Source: Branchiostoma lanceolatum (Eukaryota; Chordata; Leptocardii; Amphioxiformes; Branchiostomatidae). Taken from it: DNA of 64,000 nt. Under the pieces are notes generated by a model, which ran no database searches, had not been told where the DNA came from, and worked only from the letters and a program-made list of their open reading frames with translations. Below are positions 1-24,286 of the stretch, in pieces. The translations under genes and the position numbers were made by a program. The stretch spans positions 9,102,001-9,166,000 of the forward strand of contig NC_089739.1 in assembly GCF_035083965.1 (NCBI RefSeq), given 5' to 3'. Positions within the stretch are counted from its first letter, which is position 1. Each line of letters opens with the position of its first letter.

Positions 1-2174
1 GGGGAAAGGAGAGCTCAAGCTTTCAGATAACCTGAAAAATGTAAGTACTGTAATTCTTGATTTGTTAACTGTAACTTAATTTTAGCTGCTTTAATGGTCA
101 TGACTAGTCAACCGCTAAAATTTCATCATCGCTAATATTTGATCAGTAATATTTGAGACAGTAATGTTTGTTCCCACTGTTAGAATTAAATGCCGGAACC
201 TACACCATTTTCCCCCAACCGCTATATTTTCCTACCGCTATATTAAAGTGATTTACAGTAGTTTATAAAGTTCATTCAGTACACCCTAGAGTGTTGTCAT
301 CAGTACATATTTATGAGAAATTGATAGCTAATTGAAACTTGTTGGTAGACAAACCGATGAGTTATTACCTAGCCAACATTTCGACGACCATCTGTTGCCT
401 TCTTCAGGGCAATTCTAACTGGTTCTACTTCATACTGCAACTACACAAATATAGGTGTTGCTGCTGCAGTGTGAAAAATGCAGTCCCAAACTTGACTGAG
501 TTTACGTCCCCCCTCATCATGGTTGATGATGAGTGGATTTTCTATACAGCCTCCTTAATCCATTGAGTACATTTGTTGTCCAGTCTGTCTATCACATTGG
601 CCCCGTTCCATAAAAAATCTTGAACGTCTTTAATTGCACTTGCTGAAAAAGCAATTGTTTAACACATGTTAAAATATGCTGTCCACAGTTTACAGATAGG
701 TTACTCATTAACCCATCGACCCAGTAGTGATTCGTTAGCACACATTAATGACTTTCTATTTTGCAGGGTTACTACGTGCTGCATACACTTAATTACAGAT
801 AGGTTAGTCATTAACTCATTGACTCAGTGATTGATATTGATGAGTTGATATATTGCAGGGTTACTACATGCTGCCCACCGTGATCACAGATGTGAAAGAC
901 AGCTCCCGGTGCATGCAGGAGGAGATCTTCGGTCCTGTCACCTGTGTGGTGCCATTTGATACGGAGGATGAAGTAAGGAAAAAACTAAATTTTTCCCTTT
1001 CCCCCCGTATACATGTAGGGAGAGAAATATAAATAGGGGATCAATACAATGTGATATTGATACAAGTTAGAGGAAAAGAATACTCTTTATAATTGCACTT
1101 GATAGGATTGCTTCATTTGGTCTCTTGGTCAGCATTCAGTTATTAATTCACAAATATTGAAAAAGAGGTAAAAAAGATAATTATGCACAAGAGAAGTGCC
1201 AGTGCTCTTATAAGGTGAATGTCTGTTGAGATCTTGTCATGTTGAGTTTTATCAAGATTTATTATAGGCCTAGATCAACAATACTTATCGTACCAACAAA
1301 ATTGTACAATAATAAAAGGTCCGTGCAGAGAAGCGGACACATTTTTTATGTATTTCTAATTTTCAGGTCATCATGCGTGCCAACAATGTGAAGTATGGCC
1401 TGTCTGCGAGTCTGTGGACCCAGGATGTGTCTCGGACCATGCGCATGGGCAGGAAACTGGAGGTACATGTACCAAATAAACATCATGGAACCCTTCAGTA
1501 TATGTGTTGATTAAAGAAGCATGGTTTGGGTAATGGACTGCTCCTGTAGCAATTATCATCATCATCATCGTTCATCTGGATTTGCTCTGGTGAGATACAA
1601 TCAATAAAGTTTTTATATAGCAATAACTGTGTCCATGAAAACTCAGGAATGCAGACCAAAAATGTACAACTGCAAAACCTTCTTATTGGTTGCATGAATG
1701 TTTTTTTCTGATTGACAGCTGGTTTGGTCTATAGCCTCTACATCCACAGATATGATCAGTCACTATCTAGCTTCAGCCGTGAGTATCATCCTGTCAAGTT
1801 CCAGGCTCTACCTTCACAGAACATTAACTAAACAGGATGACACTCAGGCTAGTCACTATCCACCCATGAAACTGATTTTGATCATGTAAATTTTATGTAT
1901 TCTAGCTCTTTGTCAATGACTGACATTATTATCAGACACATTGTGTCCATGTAATTCAGTAATGTATATATAGGTGACAACCTAATTGATTTATAGCTGA
2001 TTTGATAGATTTGTTTAATGCCGGTAGGCTGGAACTATCTGGACCAACTGCTGGATGGTGCGTGATCTCAACATGCCGTTTGGAGGAATGAAGGCGTCGG
2101 GAGTTGGACGAGAGGGATACAAGGACTCTGTAGAGTTCTTCACAGAGGAGAAAACAGTCTGCATCAAGCACTAG
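1..2174 (+). CDS. ALDH8A1: ALDH8A1-type aldehyde dehydrogenase, C-terminal part (4 exons)
   Basis: This is the 3' end of an NAD-dependent aldehyde dehydrogenase closest to ALDH8A1, the 2-aminomuconate semialdehyde dehydrogenase of tryptophan/kynurenine breakdown. Coding exons are 1-40 (cut by the window edge), 859-972, 1367-1462 and 2028-2174 (TAG stop). All introns are GT/AG and all visible junctions are phase 0. The exons encode about 131 residues. They include GYYMLPTVITDVKD, the family motif EEIFGPVTCVVPFD, ANNVKYGLSASLWT, WTNCWMVRDLNMPFGGMK, and the C-terminus ending TVCIKH. The catalytic Cys and NAD-binding exons lie upstream of the window. The subfamily call rests on remembered similarity to vertebrate ALDH8A1 over the whole segment. 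The gene converges on the minus-strand discoidin-EGF gene, with about 2 kb between the two stop codons. Confidence 0.95.
691..885 (+). repeat. Tandem duplication of intron end plus exon start, with decoy splice acceptor
   Basis: About 100 bp are duplicated in the first ALDH intron. Both copies begin ACAGATAGGTTA (692 and 795) and both end in TTGCAG followed by GGTTACTAC and the start of the next exon. The true acceptor is at 857-858. The upstream copy has an acceptor at 765-766, but its exon reads 11 codons (GYYVLHTLNYR) and then hits TAG at 800-802. Confidence 0.85.
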
Positions 2175-3767
2175 GTAGTGTTAGAGATGCTTCAATTAGC
2201 AAAAAGGTAATCTGAGTTGGTGAAATACATTATGGAGAGATCAGGGCTGCCTCAAGGACCCGTCCCTTCATCCTGGGACGAAAATTGTTGGGATGGAAAA
2301 AAAATCTGTCAAAATGCCTAAACTTCATGACATGAAATTGAAGAAAACGTATTTTTGTGACCTTGAAATGACAGGTTTAACAACGACAAATTAGCAACGT
2401 GGGCTACCAAACTTTGAGTGGGATGGAAAAAAGTTTAAAGCTGGAGACAGCCTTGGATAGAGATAATCCGTTCTCCAAGCAAAAATTGGACTTCCTGGAA
2501 TTTGGGTCATACTACCAAAGAAGACTGAGTGAGTCAGTTGATAATTCTGATGAATCCAGTAATTCCAATGAGTTGAGGAACAGTTCATAAGTGACGATTC
2601 TAGTTCATATCAGAAGTTGCATCTCTATTAAAAACTTACTGAAAGATACTGTGTATCATAAAATATGTTCGCAGTGGTTTTGACCTCAAAACGATCCTGT
2701 AGCGATCTTATGTTCAGTCTTGCATTGCATTGTTACATTTGCTTTACTCAAAAACCTCAACAAACACCTCAACAGCTAGTACCTGCTCCTACCTACCGGA
2801 AGTTAACTGCCCACTTAGATACATTTACTGTAAGTAAAGATGTGAGAGAAGCAAATTAATTCTTTATTTAATTAAAACGTTCCTGATATTTTATTGTATG
2901 TAAATTACTTGAAGCGATACATTGCCTTCAAATTTTCTTGTTTGAATTTAACTGTCAATTAGTTTGTGAAATAAGCATACTTGATAGGATGTTAATGAAG
3001 GGAAGATTTTAAATGATTCCCAAATGTTTTGATTTCAAGATACGGCAACACAATATTTCCCATCGAAATCTCTCAATTGATGCGTTCAAAAGTTAGAAAA
3101 AATTATTTGCTCACAGTCTTAGAATAGTCAGATAATATTTGCCTAGGTCATATATAATTGACTTCAATGTAAAAAATGACAACAAACTGTCATTCAGTGC
3201 TTGTAAAGTTACACTGGAATGTAAAATTGAATTTGGATAACGACAACATTCATGTGTATTTTACCTCTTTCTGGAACAAAACTGAGATTCTTGTAATATC
3301 CCTTAACTAGTGTGTTTGCTTGTAAAATCACTTCTTCCATAACATATCCTGGGGTGTAATTGTTTTTAATTGCAGTTGTAGGCTTTATTGTATTGTTTTC
3401 ATGTAAAAATATAATGTACAGTGTGTACATGTGCATATAAATGCAAAAAGTTGGAATGTACTGACTTCAGAGATAAAATTGTGAATGGTTTCAAGCTTAT
3501 TCATTTCTCATGGTTTGATGGGTCTGAACACATTGATCCCTCATATAATTGCTTATGAATTTACAATATTTATCTTTAACTATGTAAAAACAAGTAATAG
3601 TTAATAGCAGAACATTGATCAGACATTAGGACAAGAAATGCAACTGGGGAGCCAGGAGGTTCTATTCGTAAAATAGAGCCTTGAGGTAAATTAAGTGAAT
3701 ATTTTAACATTTCTGCCGTGCTGGATAGTTCGCAGTCATGTAAGGATGACAGCCCATGTGAATGTAC
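2175..3767. other. ALDH 3' UTR and intergenic DNA
   Basis: No coding exon, RNA gene or clear repeat is supported here. The first few hundred bases are presumably ALDH 3' UTR. The short open frames lack splice context or family similarity. Confidence 0.5.
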
Positions 3768-3991
3768 TAGCCTCCTTAGCAGGCTCTACAACGTAGTACT
3801 GTTGGGTTACCTTTTTTTTGGGGGGGGGGGGGTGCTTCTGATGTATTTTTTTTTTCTCATGTCATATCAGCTCTATTGCACTTGGTGTCTTGTGGCCTCG
3901 AAGAGTGCAATATAACTAATATGCCATCAGAAAAAAAAGCAGATCATAAGTGCCTGACAAGCCCGACCTGTAGAGCCTGCTAAGTAGGCTA
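3768..3991. mobile_element. Putative MITE with about 23-bp terminal inverted repeats
   Basis: TAGCCTCCTTAGCAGGCTCT at 3768 onward is the near-perfect reverse complement of 3969-3991. The roughly 180-bp interior holds a poly-T/poly-G tract and a second inward inverted pair (CTGATGT / CATCAG). This is a typical size for a non-autonomous DNA element. No target-site duplication was established. Confidence 0.45.
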
Positions 3992-4002
3992 GGTGTGAAA
4001 TC

Positions 4003-4008
4003 TTTATT
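4003..4008 (-). promoter_or_regulatory. Candidate poly(A) signal of the discoidin-EGF gene
   Basis: AATAAA reads on the minus strand here, about 220 bp past the stop codon at 4229-4231. It is the nearest consensus signal I noticed downstream of that gene. Confidence 0.45.
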
Positions 4009-4228
4009 CAACATACCACTTCGCAGACATGTAATGATATGGTCTGAATTATGTTGGTGTTTACATATACACACCTTCTGGGAGAGTAACACTTAAGTCA
4101 AGAGGGTTGGGTGCTTAAAATCATACGCGCATGACAATCTTTTGAAAAATCATACAAGTGACTTCTGTATTTAACCAACCAACATGGTGACTGTGACGTC
4201 ACCTCTCCCCCCATTGGATAGCTACTGT

Positions 4229-16510
<12,282 letters not shown>

Positions 16511-17400
16511 TTTGCAGCAAGTCTAACCCATTAACAACAGCGACTAACTTAGAAACCCAGACCAAGGGTGTTGCCAATAAGCTTTATTACTTAGTTCTGT
16601 ATCACCTCTTCCACAAAGACGCATGCGCAAAGTGTTTGAAGATAATAACGCAATAAATCATTGGTGCTTTTTGATTGTCCAATCAAAACCGACCAAATCC
16701 CATTCAAAACAGACTTAGAGAGGCATGTTCAGCATTAACATTATACACATGTTAGCCTTTATTGCTCAGTAAGTAGAATTGTAAGATCTATTTTGTACTC
16801 CTATTTTGTAGTTATAGCTGACTGAGCTTACGAATGCCGCTGAGCTTTGTGTTGCGTCAATAAAACGTATTTCATTTATAACCGCAAAGGAACAATAACT
16901 TAAAGACAAGCCAGGCGCGTATAAACACAATCATCGGTGCCTTTACGATCCTGACCCAGTTTCTACATAGTTTTATCCATCCATCGTATTAAGTACGGTT
17001 TAAAGGGTAGCGTTCTATGTACATTTGTTAAACATGTAGCAAGGTCATCCATTGCGAACTGTTGTATCGTTCAACTTCTCATTAAAGGAGCCGACACCTC
17101 TTTTTTTCTAATCGCTAATTGATTTTATTGGCAGCAATCGACGAATGGGTATCAGACCTTGTTCAAACATCTTATCTGACTAAGTCTACATTATGGATAC
17201 CACATTGTGTTTTTTGTGGGAGGATTGAAATTTTTACCGGCCGATTGCACCGATGTCTACTTGAAATATCCCCGGAGACTAGTATAATGTTATCAGGGTT
17301 GTTTTGACGTCTACACCCAGCTAAAGAGGTATTTACGGCAGTTGGAGTATTTACCGTAATCACCAAAGACGAAGGTTGACGTTTCGTGCCTGACAATGCA
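16511..17400. other. Upstream region of the discoidin-EGF gene
   Basis: This should hold the minus-strand 5' UTR and promoter. No TATA box or other element could be assigned with confidence, and no exon is supported. Confidence 0.4.
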
Positions 17401-17405
17401 TGATG

Positions 17406-17566
17406 ACCATAGTACAATGCTAAACTTTCTTCAAACACTAAAGGTATTCACTTAATTTTTCAGCGACCACTGTCGCCTTCTTCAGGATCAATAAACGTCG
17501 TTGAAAATTTGATCAGTGAATACCTTAAAGTAATGTTGGAAGAAAGTTTAGCATTGTATTATGATT
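17406..17566. mobile_element. MITE with roughly 45-bp terminal inverted repeats
   Basis: CAATGCTAAACTTTCTTC (left) and GAAGAAAGTTTAGCATTG (right) are perfect inverse complements. The pairing extends through GGTATTCACT / AGTGAATACC. The interior contains CGCCTTCTTCAGG. Confidence 0.65.
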
Positions 17567-19160
17567 ACAACCAACACATGTGAGCTTCCATTATGATACC
17601 TGATGATGTTAAGCTACAGATTGCCATCTAGTGGAATTGACGATTCTGCAGGTAGAAATCGCGATCGGATTCTCAGGCTGTCAACGTTGATCACGATGAT
17701 AATGCTAGGAATGTGTTAGGTTGGTTTCCTATCTACGTGTATTAGTATAAACTAGAGTTACACAACCTCACACCTTCACCAAATGATTCTAACCTTTATG
17801 ACTGACATATTAGAGTGTTTCTCATTGGTTATAAATCATACCAGCTGGTTTTTAAATTACCTCATTAGTCATGCAAATTAGAATATGATACAAGGCAACG
17901 CTTAAGCTGTCTATCTACCAAACATCTTGATGATTCGTCAACCCCATCTTGAGTTATAGTATTTTCTCATTAATTATGCAAATAAAGTCTTCATTTGCAT
18001 AGTTGATATCTTTTAATATTTCTCTCTTCCTCGGTTACGGCGGATGCATACACTTTCCTCATTAAGTATGCAATGTAGGTGCCGAGTCGCATAATAAGTA
18101 TCTAATTATGTCAATCAGTACTCAAGCTATGTAACGTTGGGTAACATAGATTCGCGGGGTACTTAAATTCGGGATTTTTCGAAAACGGGGTATTTAGGGA
18201 TATGTGCTAGATGCAACATCAGTAATACCGCTAGAAATGCAAACGTGACAGACTAACGTATTCAGAACACTGTCTGAAAAGCTTCGATAACCATGCATTA
18301 GAAGTTGGCTACGTCAAGAACTCTCCGTCCCTTATTGTCACAGTCTGAGGGCTTCGTGGGAGAATTATACTACATAGTTGTTCGCTGGTTTATAAGACAA
18401 ATGTCACATCCGCTTCCTGCTCTACACAATTATTTACAATACAACTTATTAGAATCTCTTTTGCTAACCTACAACTGGACTCTAAGTGTGATTAATCATC
18501 AAAACGCCTCTTTGTTGCTACAACCAATGGCTACGGCACTACGGTGAATTTTCCCGCCGCCATATTCGTTACCCAGAATCCGGCTATTCGGCAGACGACA
18601 AACGTTTGCGTGGAACATTTTTTGTCCAAATGTTGTGTGTGATAGTGGACTGATGGCGATATTTTCCTCAAAGTTTGCTCTTAGCACAAGCAGAAACACA
18701 TGGACATAGTAGTATTACCATTTCTACGGCATCCAGCTAACGCCCCGATGAATAATGTACAAATTTCCATGACGGTGGGGATCGACTCTGAGTAACGTTC
18801 TACCGACTCAACACACGGGTTGTTCCCGGAGGCCTGATGTGTGCGGTACGGCCGTTTTTTCGTGTATTTTCTTTACTTGGACACGTCTATATCCATAACA
18901 CTCTCCTCAAGCCAAGGATGGAACGAATAGCTGCTGTATAAAATGTAATTAGCGGTAAGATATTCAATACGAATCTTCTCTCCCGAATTAATGTTCACCC
19001 CTGTCCGACAGCACCGTCATTGTGCGTGCGGCGGACGGTAGTTTCAAGTTGAAATATTATGGTGTCAGCACGACTAGAGACAAAATCTACCATATATATG
19101 ATTATTGCAAAGATAGTACATGATACTGACAGAATAATAGAAAAAAAGGATGGTTTATTG

Positions 19161-20591
19161 AATGAAGACCTTTATTGCACATTTCTGCCACACTTGGCTA
19201 AGTACAGGTCACAACAAAAGATAATACAAGTACAGTTAACGGATACAAAAGAATATGACTATCATTAAATAAATTCTACTTCTCCTCGCTTTTCGGTTAT
19301 AGTAGATATAAAAGAACAGACGTGTTTTTCAATGGGAGGTTTGTCTAGTCGCATTAGAAATATGAATTTTTGAACAGTACTTAAATGTGTGAAGTAGGGA
19401 AATAGGTTTTCTACAAGTTTATACAGTTCATTTCTTTCTTTGGTATATAATACACATTCTACCAGAAAATGACATTCGTCTTCTACTCTATTCAAAGTAC
19501 AATGTTTACATAATCGTTGTTCTAGAGGAGTGCGGGTATGTCTTCCCGTTTCAATATGTAGTTTGTGGCAGCTGATTCTTAGTCTTGTGACTGCATTCCT
19601 GACCTTCATATTTGAATTACTTAGATATTTTTCTTCATTATAAGTAGTTTTGAATAATCTATATGATCTTAACTTATTTTTGGAAGCCCCACCTTTGTTG
19701 TCGTTATGTATTTCTTTCAGAAACGTTTGGAAATAAATGTCTTTTATCCGCTGGCCAATGGAACTAACAATTTGTAACGTATTTGAATTATATGAAATTG
19801 GTAGGTGCCATAAGAAAGCAAACCCGCTCTCCTCTAAAGACTTACGTATTCCTGTCGCCCAACATTTCACACCAGATTTGTCTAGATCTAACTGACAGCA
19901 GAAAGCATCTGCTTGAAAACTGTCGGCTGGCACATTCTGGCGAAGTCTAAGGAAATATTTGACGGCATTTAGCGAAGCATCCACTTGTATTGGGTATCTT
20001 CCTAATTCCGCCCTTGCAGCTAGGCTGCAAGCAGACCTAGGTACACGTAATGATTGTTTGCAGAATTTTAAATGAACTGATTCAATTGGACAGGAATTTG
20101 AACTTTTGAATGAACCCCATATTTCAGAGCCGTAGAGAATAATGGGTTTAACGCACGCATCAAAAAGTTTGTTTCTCACAGAAATTGGGGCGTCGGCATT
20201 GTCTAGAGATTGGTTGATGCCGAACAAAGCTTTTAGACCTTTCCGGTAGAGGTGTTTGTGATTCGCCTTGAATGTGCCAGCAGAGTTGACAATGATACCT
20301 AAGTAACAATAGGATGTAACTAATTCAACAGGGTTTTTCTGGTATGTAAACAAGCAGTCTTTTGGAAGACGACCACCTTTAGAGAAAACAACAACTTTTG
20401 TTTTCCTAAGGTTTACATTCAGTCTCCATGTATTACAATAGTTTTCTAGCTTATTCAAAGAAGTTTGTAACCCTTGCTTAGACTCGGAAAAAATAACTAA
20501 GTCATCTGCGTATAATAAACAGGGAATGTACTTATCATGCATAATTGGTGGTTCACATTCATTGTCAAAGATGGTTGTTATATCACTAATA
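19161..20591 (-). mobile_element. 5'-truncated non-LTR retrotransposon (LINE)
   Basis: It lies inside the family B element and is absent from the copy at 21949-23040, which pinpoints both edges. The 3' end on the minus strand is about 19161, with AATAAA just inside it. The 5' end is truncated within the reverse-transcriptase palm. Confidence 0.85.
19265..20542 (-). CDS. Reverse transcriptase C-terminal half (YADD), retrotransposon
   Basis: The open frame of 425 codons runs from the first Met. The same frame is open upstream to the insertion edge, about 16 more residues including DITTIFDNE. Reverse-transcriptase motif C is CLLYADDLVIFSES, followed by the thumb and a C-terminal Cys/His cluster (CKHC ... 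ECHFLVEC) as in jockey/I/CR1-like LINEs. There is no internal stop, so the insertion is young. The endonuclease and most of the polymerase are missing, so it cannot be autonomous. The clade is not certain. Confidence 0.85.
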   Translation of the reverse strand: MHDKYIPCLLYADDLVIFSESKQGLQTSLNKLENYCNTWRLNVNLRKTKVVVFSKGGRLPKDCLFTYQKNPVELVTSYCYLGIIVNSAGTFKANHKHLYRKGLKALFGINQSLDNADAPISVRNKLFDACVKPIILYGSEIWGSFKSSNSCPIESVHLKFCKQSLRVPRSACSLAARAELGRYPIQVDASLNAVKYFLRLRQNVPADSFQADAFCCQLDLDKSGVKCWATGIRKSLEESGFAFLWHLPISYNSNTLQIVSSIGQRIKDIYFQTFLKEIHNDNKGGASKNKLRSYRLFKTTYNEEKYLSNSNMKVRNAVTRLRISCHKLHIETGRHTRTPLEQRLCKHCTLNRVEDECHFLVECVLYTKERNELYKLVENLFPYFTHLSTVQKFIFLMRLDKPPIEKHVCSFISTITEKRGEVEFI

Positions 20592-21012
20592 AATAAGTTG
20601 AATCAACCATTATCGGAAAAATCCCGAATTTATGTTACCCAACGTTACATACCAAAAATCATGACTATCCATCAAGCCCTTTTTGAGTTATTCCCTTTCA
20701 AGGTCTGAAGCAAAACCTGCTCCTGCAGTTCCAAGAAAGGCGCTAGGGCGCCCAAGCCTATACCACTTGCTTTCTACCAATAAACAATCAGGATCATCCA
20801 GAACACGAGATATCAAAACAGGAAGTTCCACTGCAGTACTTTTGGGAGTCACTAGGGGGCCCAAAATCTAATTATTTCCAAGTCTCATCAAGATCTACCC
20901 ACAAACAAATATCAAGACAATCCATCCAGGCCTTCTTGAGTTATGCTGGTCTTCTACACACACACACACGCACACACATACAAACGCTACCGAAAACATA
21001 ACCTTCTTGGCA

Positions 21013-21560
21013 AAGGTGATAAACGTGTGATGAACGTCACATGCCAACGTAACTGTACAGGTGAATATCGGCACTAAGGCCCTTTTTACACACACGTTTC
21101 CATTAATCTCGGAGCACACTCCGAGTTTGCTCAGAGTATTCGGCGCCCACTCCAAACCCGAGGTTAGAAATTCTTGTGTAAACCAAGCCTTAGGCAGGGT
21201 TTCTTTTTTTATTCATCAGTTTTACACGAGTTTCTTACTTTGAGTTGATAAGGTAAAAAGGTCACGAATAATTAGAAAAGGATTTTGATGTGACGACTTC
21301 GTCAGCATGTCTTTAATCAATTATATCCAACCTTCGTGGCCAATCAGAGACGCCCCTTGCCTAAATTACCTCACGTGATATTCAAATCTCCCGCCGCGAT
21401 GACGTTAGGTTCACCAGGTGTTGCATTCCTGCTGTAGCGTGGTCCGTGTGTGCACGACGTGTCCAAAAGTTCCAACTTTCGACATACAAAACTTGCTATT
21501 TTCTCACATTTTTGCGGACATTTGTCCACAAAAATTGCGGAGAAGGGCTTCTGGAATACC
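21013..21560. other. Unique spacer upstream of a candidate first exon
   Basis: Moderately GC-rich near 21380-21560 with several CpGs, as at a promoter. No further element could be assigned. Confidence 0.3.
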
Positions 21561-21651
21561 ATGGGCGAGAATGGCCGGGAAAGCTTGCGGAAGAGCTTGG
21601 AAGGGCCGTCGGATGGCTTTGGATTCAAACATGTGACGCAGAACCTTACAG
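21561..21651 (+). CDS. Candidate first coding exon of an unidentified gene
   Basis: ATG in good context (ACCATGG) opens MGENGRESLRKSLEGPSDGF then GFKHVTQNLT. It ends on a strong donor (CAG/GTAAGC) in phase 1. A small exon, 23078-23131, with good acceptor (TTCGCCGCAG) and donor (GTGAGT) continues the frame as VISGHTTNNTDSSFSSQT. No further exons could be followed and no family was recognised. It could be a short gene, a pseudogene or chance. Confidence 0.35.
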
Positions 21652-21948
21652 GTAAGCCTACAGAAAATTTTTCTTGGTGTTTTCGACGAAAAGCGTTAAG
21701 ATTTACCAGCAAAGCAATACAGTGTGGTCGGCAACTCGTGTCTTGTGTATTTTTACCGTACAGTTGAAACTGGACATAACAAAGGCTTGTGAAAATAACC
21801 GACGACTTTTTGGAAATTGATGAAACTTGAACAAGGGCGCGAGAAACTGTACTGAAAGTTTTACAGCAAAAATGTCAAGCTGAGGCATTGAGAATTAATT
21901 GTCAACACGTGGTTTATGGTAATCACACATTCAACGGGATCATTTGAT

Positions 21949-23040
21949 GTAACGTTGGGTAACATAAATTCGTGGGGTACTTAAATTCGGGATTTTTCGA
22001 AAACGGGGTATTTAGGGATATGTGCTAGATGCAACATCAGTAATACCACTAGAAATGCAAACTTGACAGACTAACACATTCAGAACACTGCCTGAAAAGC
22101 TTCGATAACCATGCATTAGAAGTTGGCTACGTCAAAAACTCTCCGTCCCTTATTGACAGAGTCTGGGGGCTTCGTGGGAGACTCACACTGCACGGTTGTT
22201 CGCTGGTTTATAAGACAAATGTCACATCTCCTGCCTGCTAAACACAATTATTTACAAGACAACTTATTACAATCTCTTTTGCTAACCTGCAACTGGATTC
22301 TAAGTGTGATCAATCATCAAAACTCCTCTTTGTTGCTACAACCTACGGCACGTGTATTTTCCCGCCGCCATATTGTTACCCAGAATCATGTCGTCAAGCA
22401 GACGACAAAAGGTTTGTGAGGAACACTTTTTTGTCTAAATGTTGCGTGTGATAGTGGACTGAAGACGATATTTTCCTCAAAGTTTGCTCCTAACACAACA
22501 AGGAACACATGGACATAGTAGTATAACCATTGCTACGGCATCCAGCTAACTTGCCATGAATAATGTACACGTTGCCATGACGGTGGGGATCGACTTTGAG
22601 TGACGTTCAACCCACTCAACAAACGGGATGTTAGCAAAGGCCTGATGTGTGCGGTGCGACCGTTTTTTCGTGTATTTTTTTTACTTGGACACGTCTATAT
22701 CCATAGCACTCTCCTCAAGCCAAGGATGGAACGAATAGCTGCTGTATAAAATGTGATTAGCGGTAAGATATTCAAGACGAATCTTCTCTCCCGAATTAAT
22801 GTGCCCCCCTGTCCGACAACACTGTCATTGTGCGTGCGGCGGACGGTAGTTTCAAGTTGAAATATTATGGTGTCAGCACGACTAGAGACAAAATCTACCA
22901 TATATATGATTAGTGCAAAGATAGTACATGATACTGACAGAATAATAGAAAAAAAGGATGGTTTATTGTTCTGCTAGATTGATTTCAGTCAACCATTATC
23001 GGAAAAATCCCGAATTTATGTTACCCAACGTTAACGTTAC
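21949..23040. mobile_element. TIR element (family B), copy 2, uninterrupted
   Basis: It has the same ends as copy 1 (GTAACGTTGGGTAACATA and TATGTTACCCAACG) and is alignable throughout at high identity. It places the family at about 1.09 kb. Confidence 0.82.
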
Positions 23041-23131
23041 ATACATTTATGGATATCGTCTTTGTTTTTCGCCGCAGTCATATCTGGACACACCACAAAC
23101 AACACTGATTCTTCATTTTCAAGCCAAACAA

Positions 23132-24054
23132 GTGAGTAAAAATTTCTATTGTGTACATTCTTCTTTTGTTGTTTAGTATATGACAGCGAGCGTTTTCGAC
23201 CACGGTTGGCTTTTTTTGCTATGTTGTCGTTTGTGGAAGTATACTACTAGTGTATTTTTCTCTTGTTATACGTCGTAACACTAACACGGACTATTTTTAC
23301 GACTCTTTTACGACGGTTAGGTGAGGCTGTGAATATCGAAACAGGAGATGCCTCTTAGTGTGTCGGCAAAAGCGCCACTGTTGATAGTTTGTTTCATTTA
23401 TATCACGAACGTTTAAAGTTAAATGCAAGGAATGTTGAGCGAAGTGGTGGGCTGGAGATACGCACCTGGTTTCTTGCCATGTCATTTGCATAATTATGTA
23501 TGAGTGTAAACACGTAAATAGCGCCATTCATTGTGTGTTCCTATGACGTGGAAAGGTTTGTAAACCTACTTGCCTTTCACTGTCCAGTTTTATTGGCCTA
23601 TTTACCTATCTGATAGAATGGTTGAATTTTCGACGTTTGAATATGCAACCTGTATACGGCTTATTGCTGCTGTTATTGCCTGTGGCCGTGTATAGAGCGC
23701 ATCCAGTTACGTCATCCTAATTTGCATACAAACTTCAGTGGCGATATTGTCATGGCAACACAAACTGTCCGCCATATTGTAAACATTGAAATATCAGAAT
23801 ACAGTGAAACATTTGAGCTATAGGTACGGAATTCACAGATGACGCCACATTAATGCGCTCTTTTGCGTTTTCCTCATTGACATTTAATGCCTTTACCGAA
23901 TTTTGAATTTTAAGACTCCTGTTGTGTTATTTACTTCAGGTAAAGCCATTGGATAGATGAGAATGTGAGCGCCCTCGCCCTCCCCACCACTCACTGATGG
24001 ATTTCCGAATCTGCTGCATATGCATGATCTCCTGGATGCCATACAGACTGCAAA
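23132..24054. other. Unique sequence without supported features
   Basis: The frames tested for continuation of the candidate gene at 21561 reach stops soon after the available acceptors (for example after 23940 and 24150). Nothing else is recognised. Confidence 0.35.
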
Positions 24055-24213
24055 ATTAATCTCCAAGCAGATGTAAGGATCCGGCTCATTCTCACTGAAA
24101 ATGGTTCCTGGTTCCTACCTGTTGCCATATCTTTTGTTATCTTCTCTAGTATATATCGACCTTTTGTAGTCATTGGTTTCCTCCGGATCCTTACATCTGC
24201 TTGGAGGTTATTT
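24055..24213. mobile_element. Small inverted-repeat element
   Basis: CTCCAAGCAGATGTAAGGAT (about 24061) and ATCCTTACATCTGCTTGGAG (about 24187) are exact inverse complements flanked by further partial pairing. The total span is about 159 bp. Confidence 0.6.
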
Positions 24214-24286
24214 AAAATCAGGTAAGTTAAATTTCCTTTGATTTCTATCCATCACAATCTTTTCCCATACTTATTATTATCACCCC

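Larger units (their letters stand above)
18131..20648. mobile_element. TIR element (family B), copy 1, itself carrying a LINE insertion
   Basis: The ends are GTAACGTTGGGTAACATA (18131) and TATGTTACCCAACGTTAC (20648), extending through ATTCG / CGAAT. Without the insert at about 19161-20591 the element is about 1.09 kb, matching the second copy at 21949. No transposase frame is visible, so it looks non-autonomous. Confidence 0.8.
17750..21012 (-). mobile_element. Family A repeat (inverse orientation), split by a nested insertion
   Basis: The left part, 17750-18130 (AACTAGAGTT onward), and right part, 20649-21012 (ending near AACCTTCTTGGCAAAGG), join into one family A copy when 18131-20648 is removed. 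The uninterrupted order ACTCAAGCTAT ... ACCAAAAATCATGAC is seen at 38531-38560. A short CA tract lies at 20955-20980. Confidence 0.75.
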
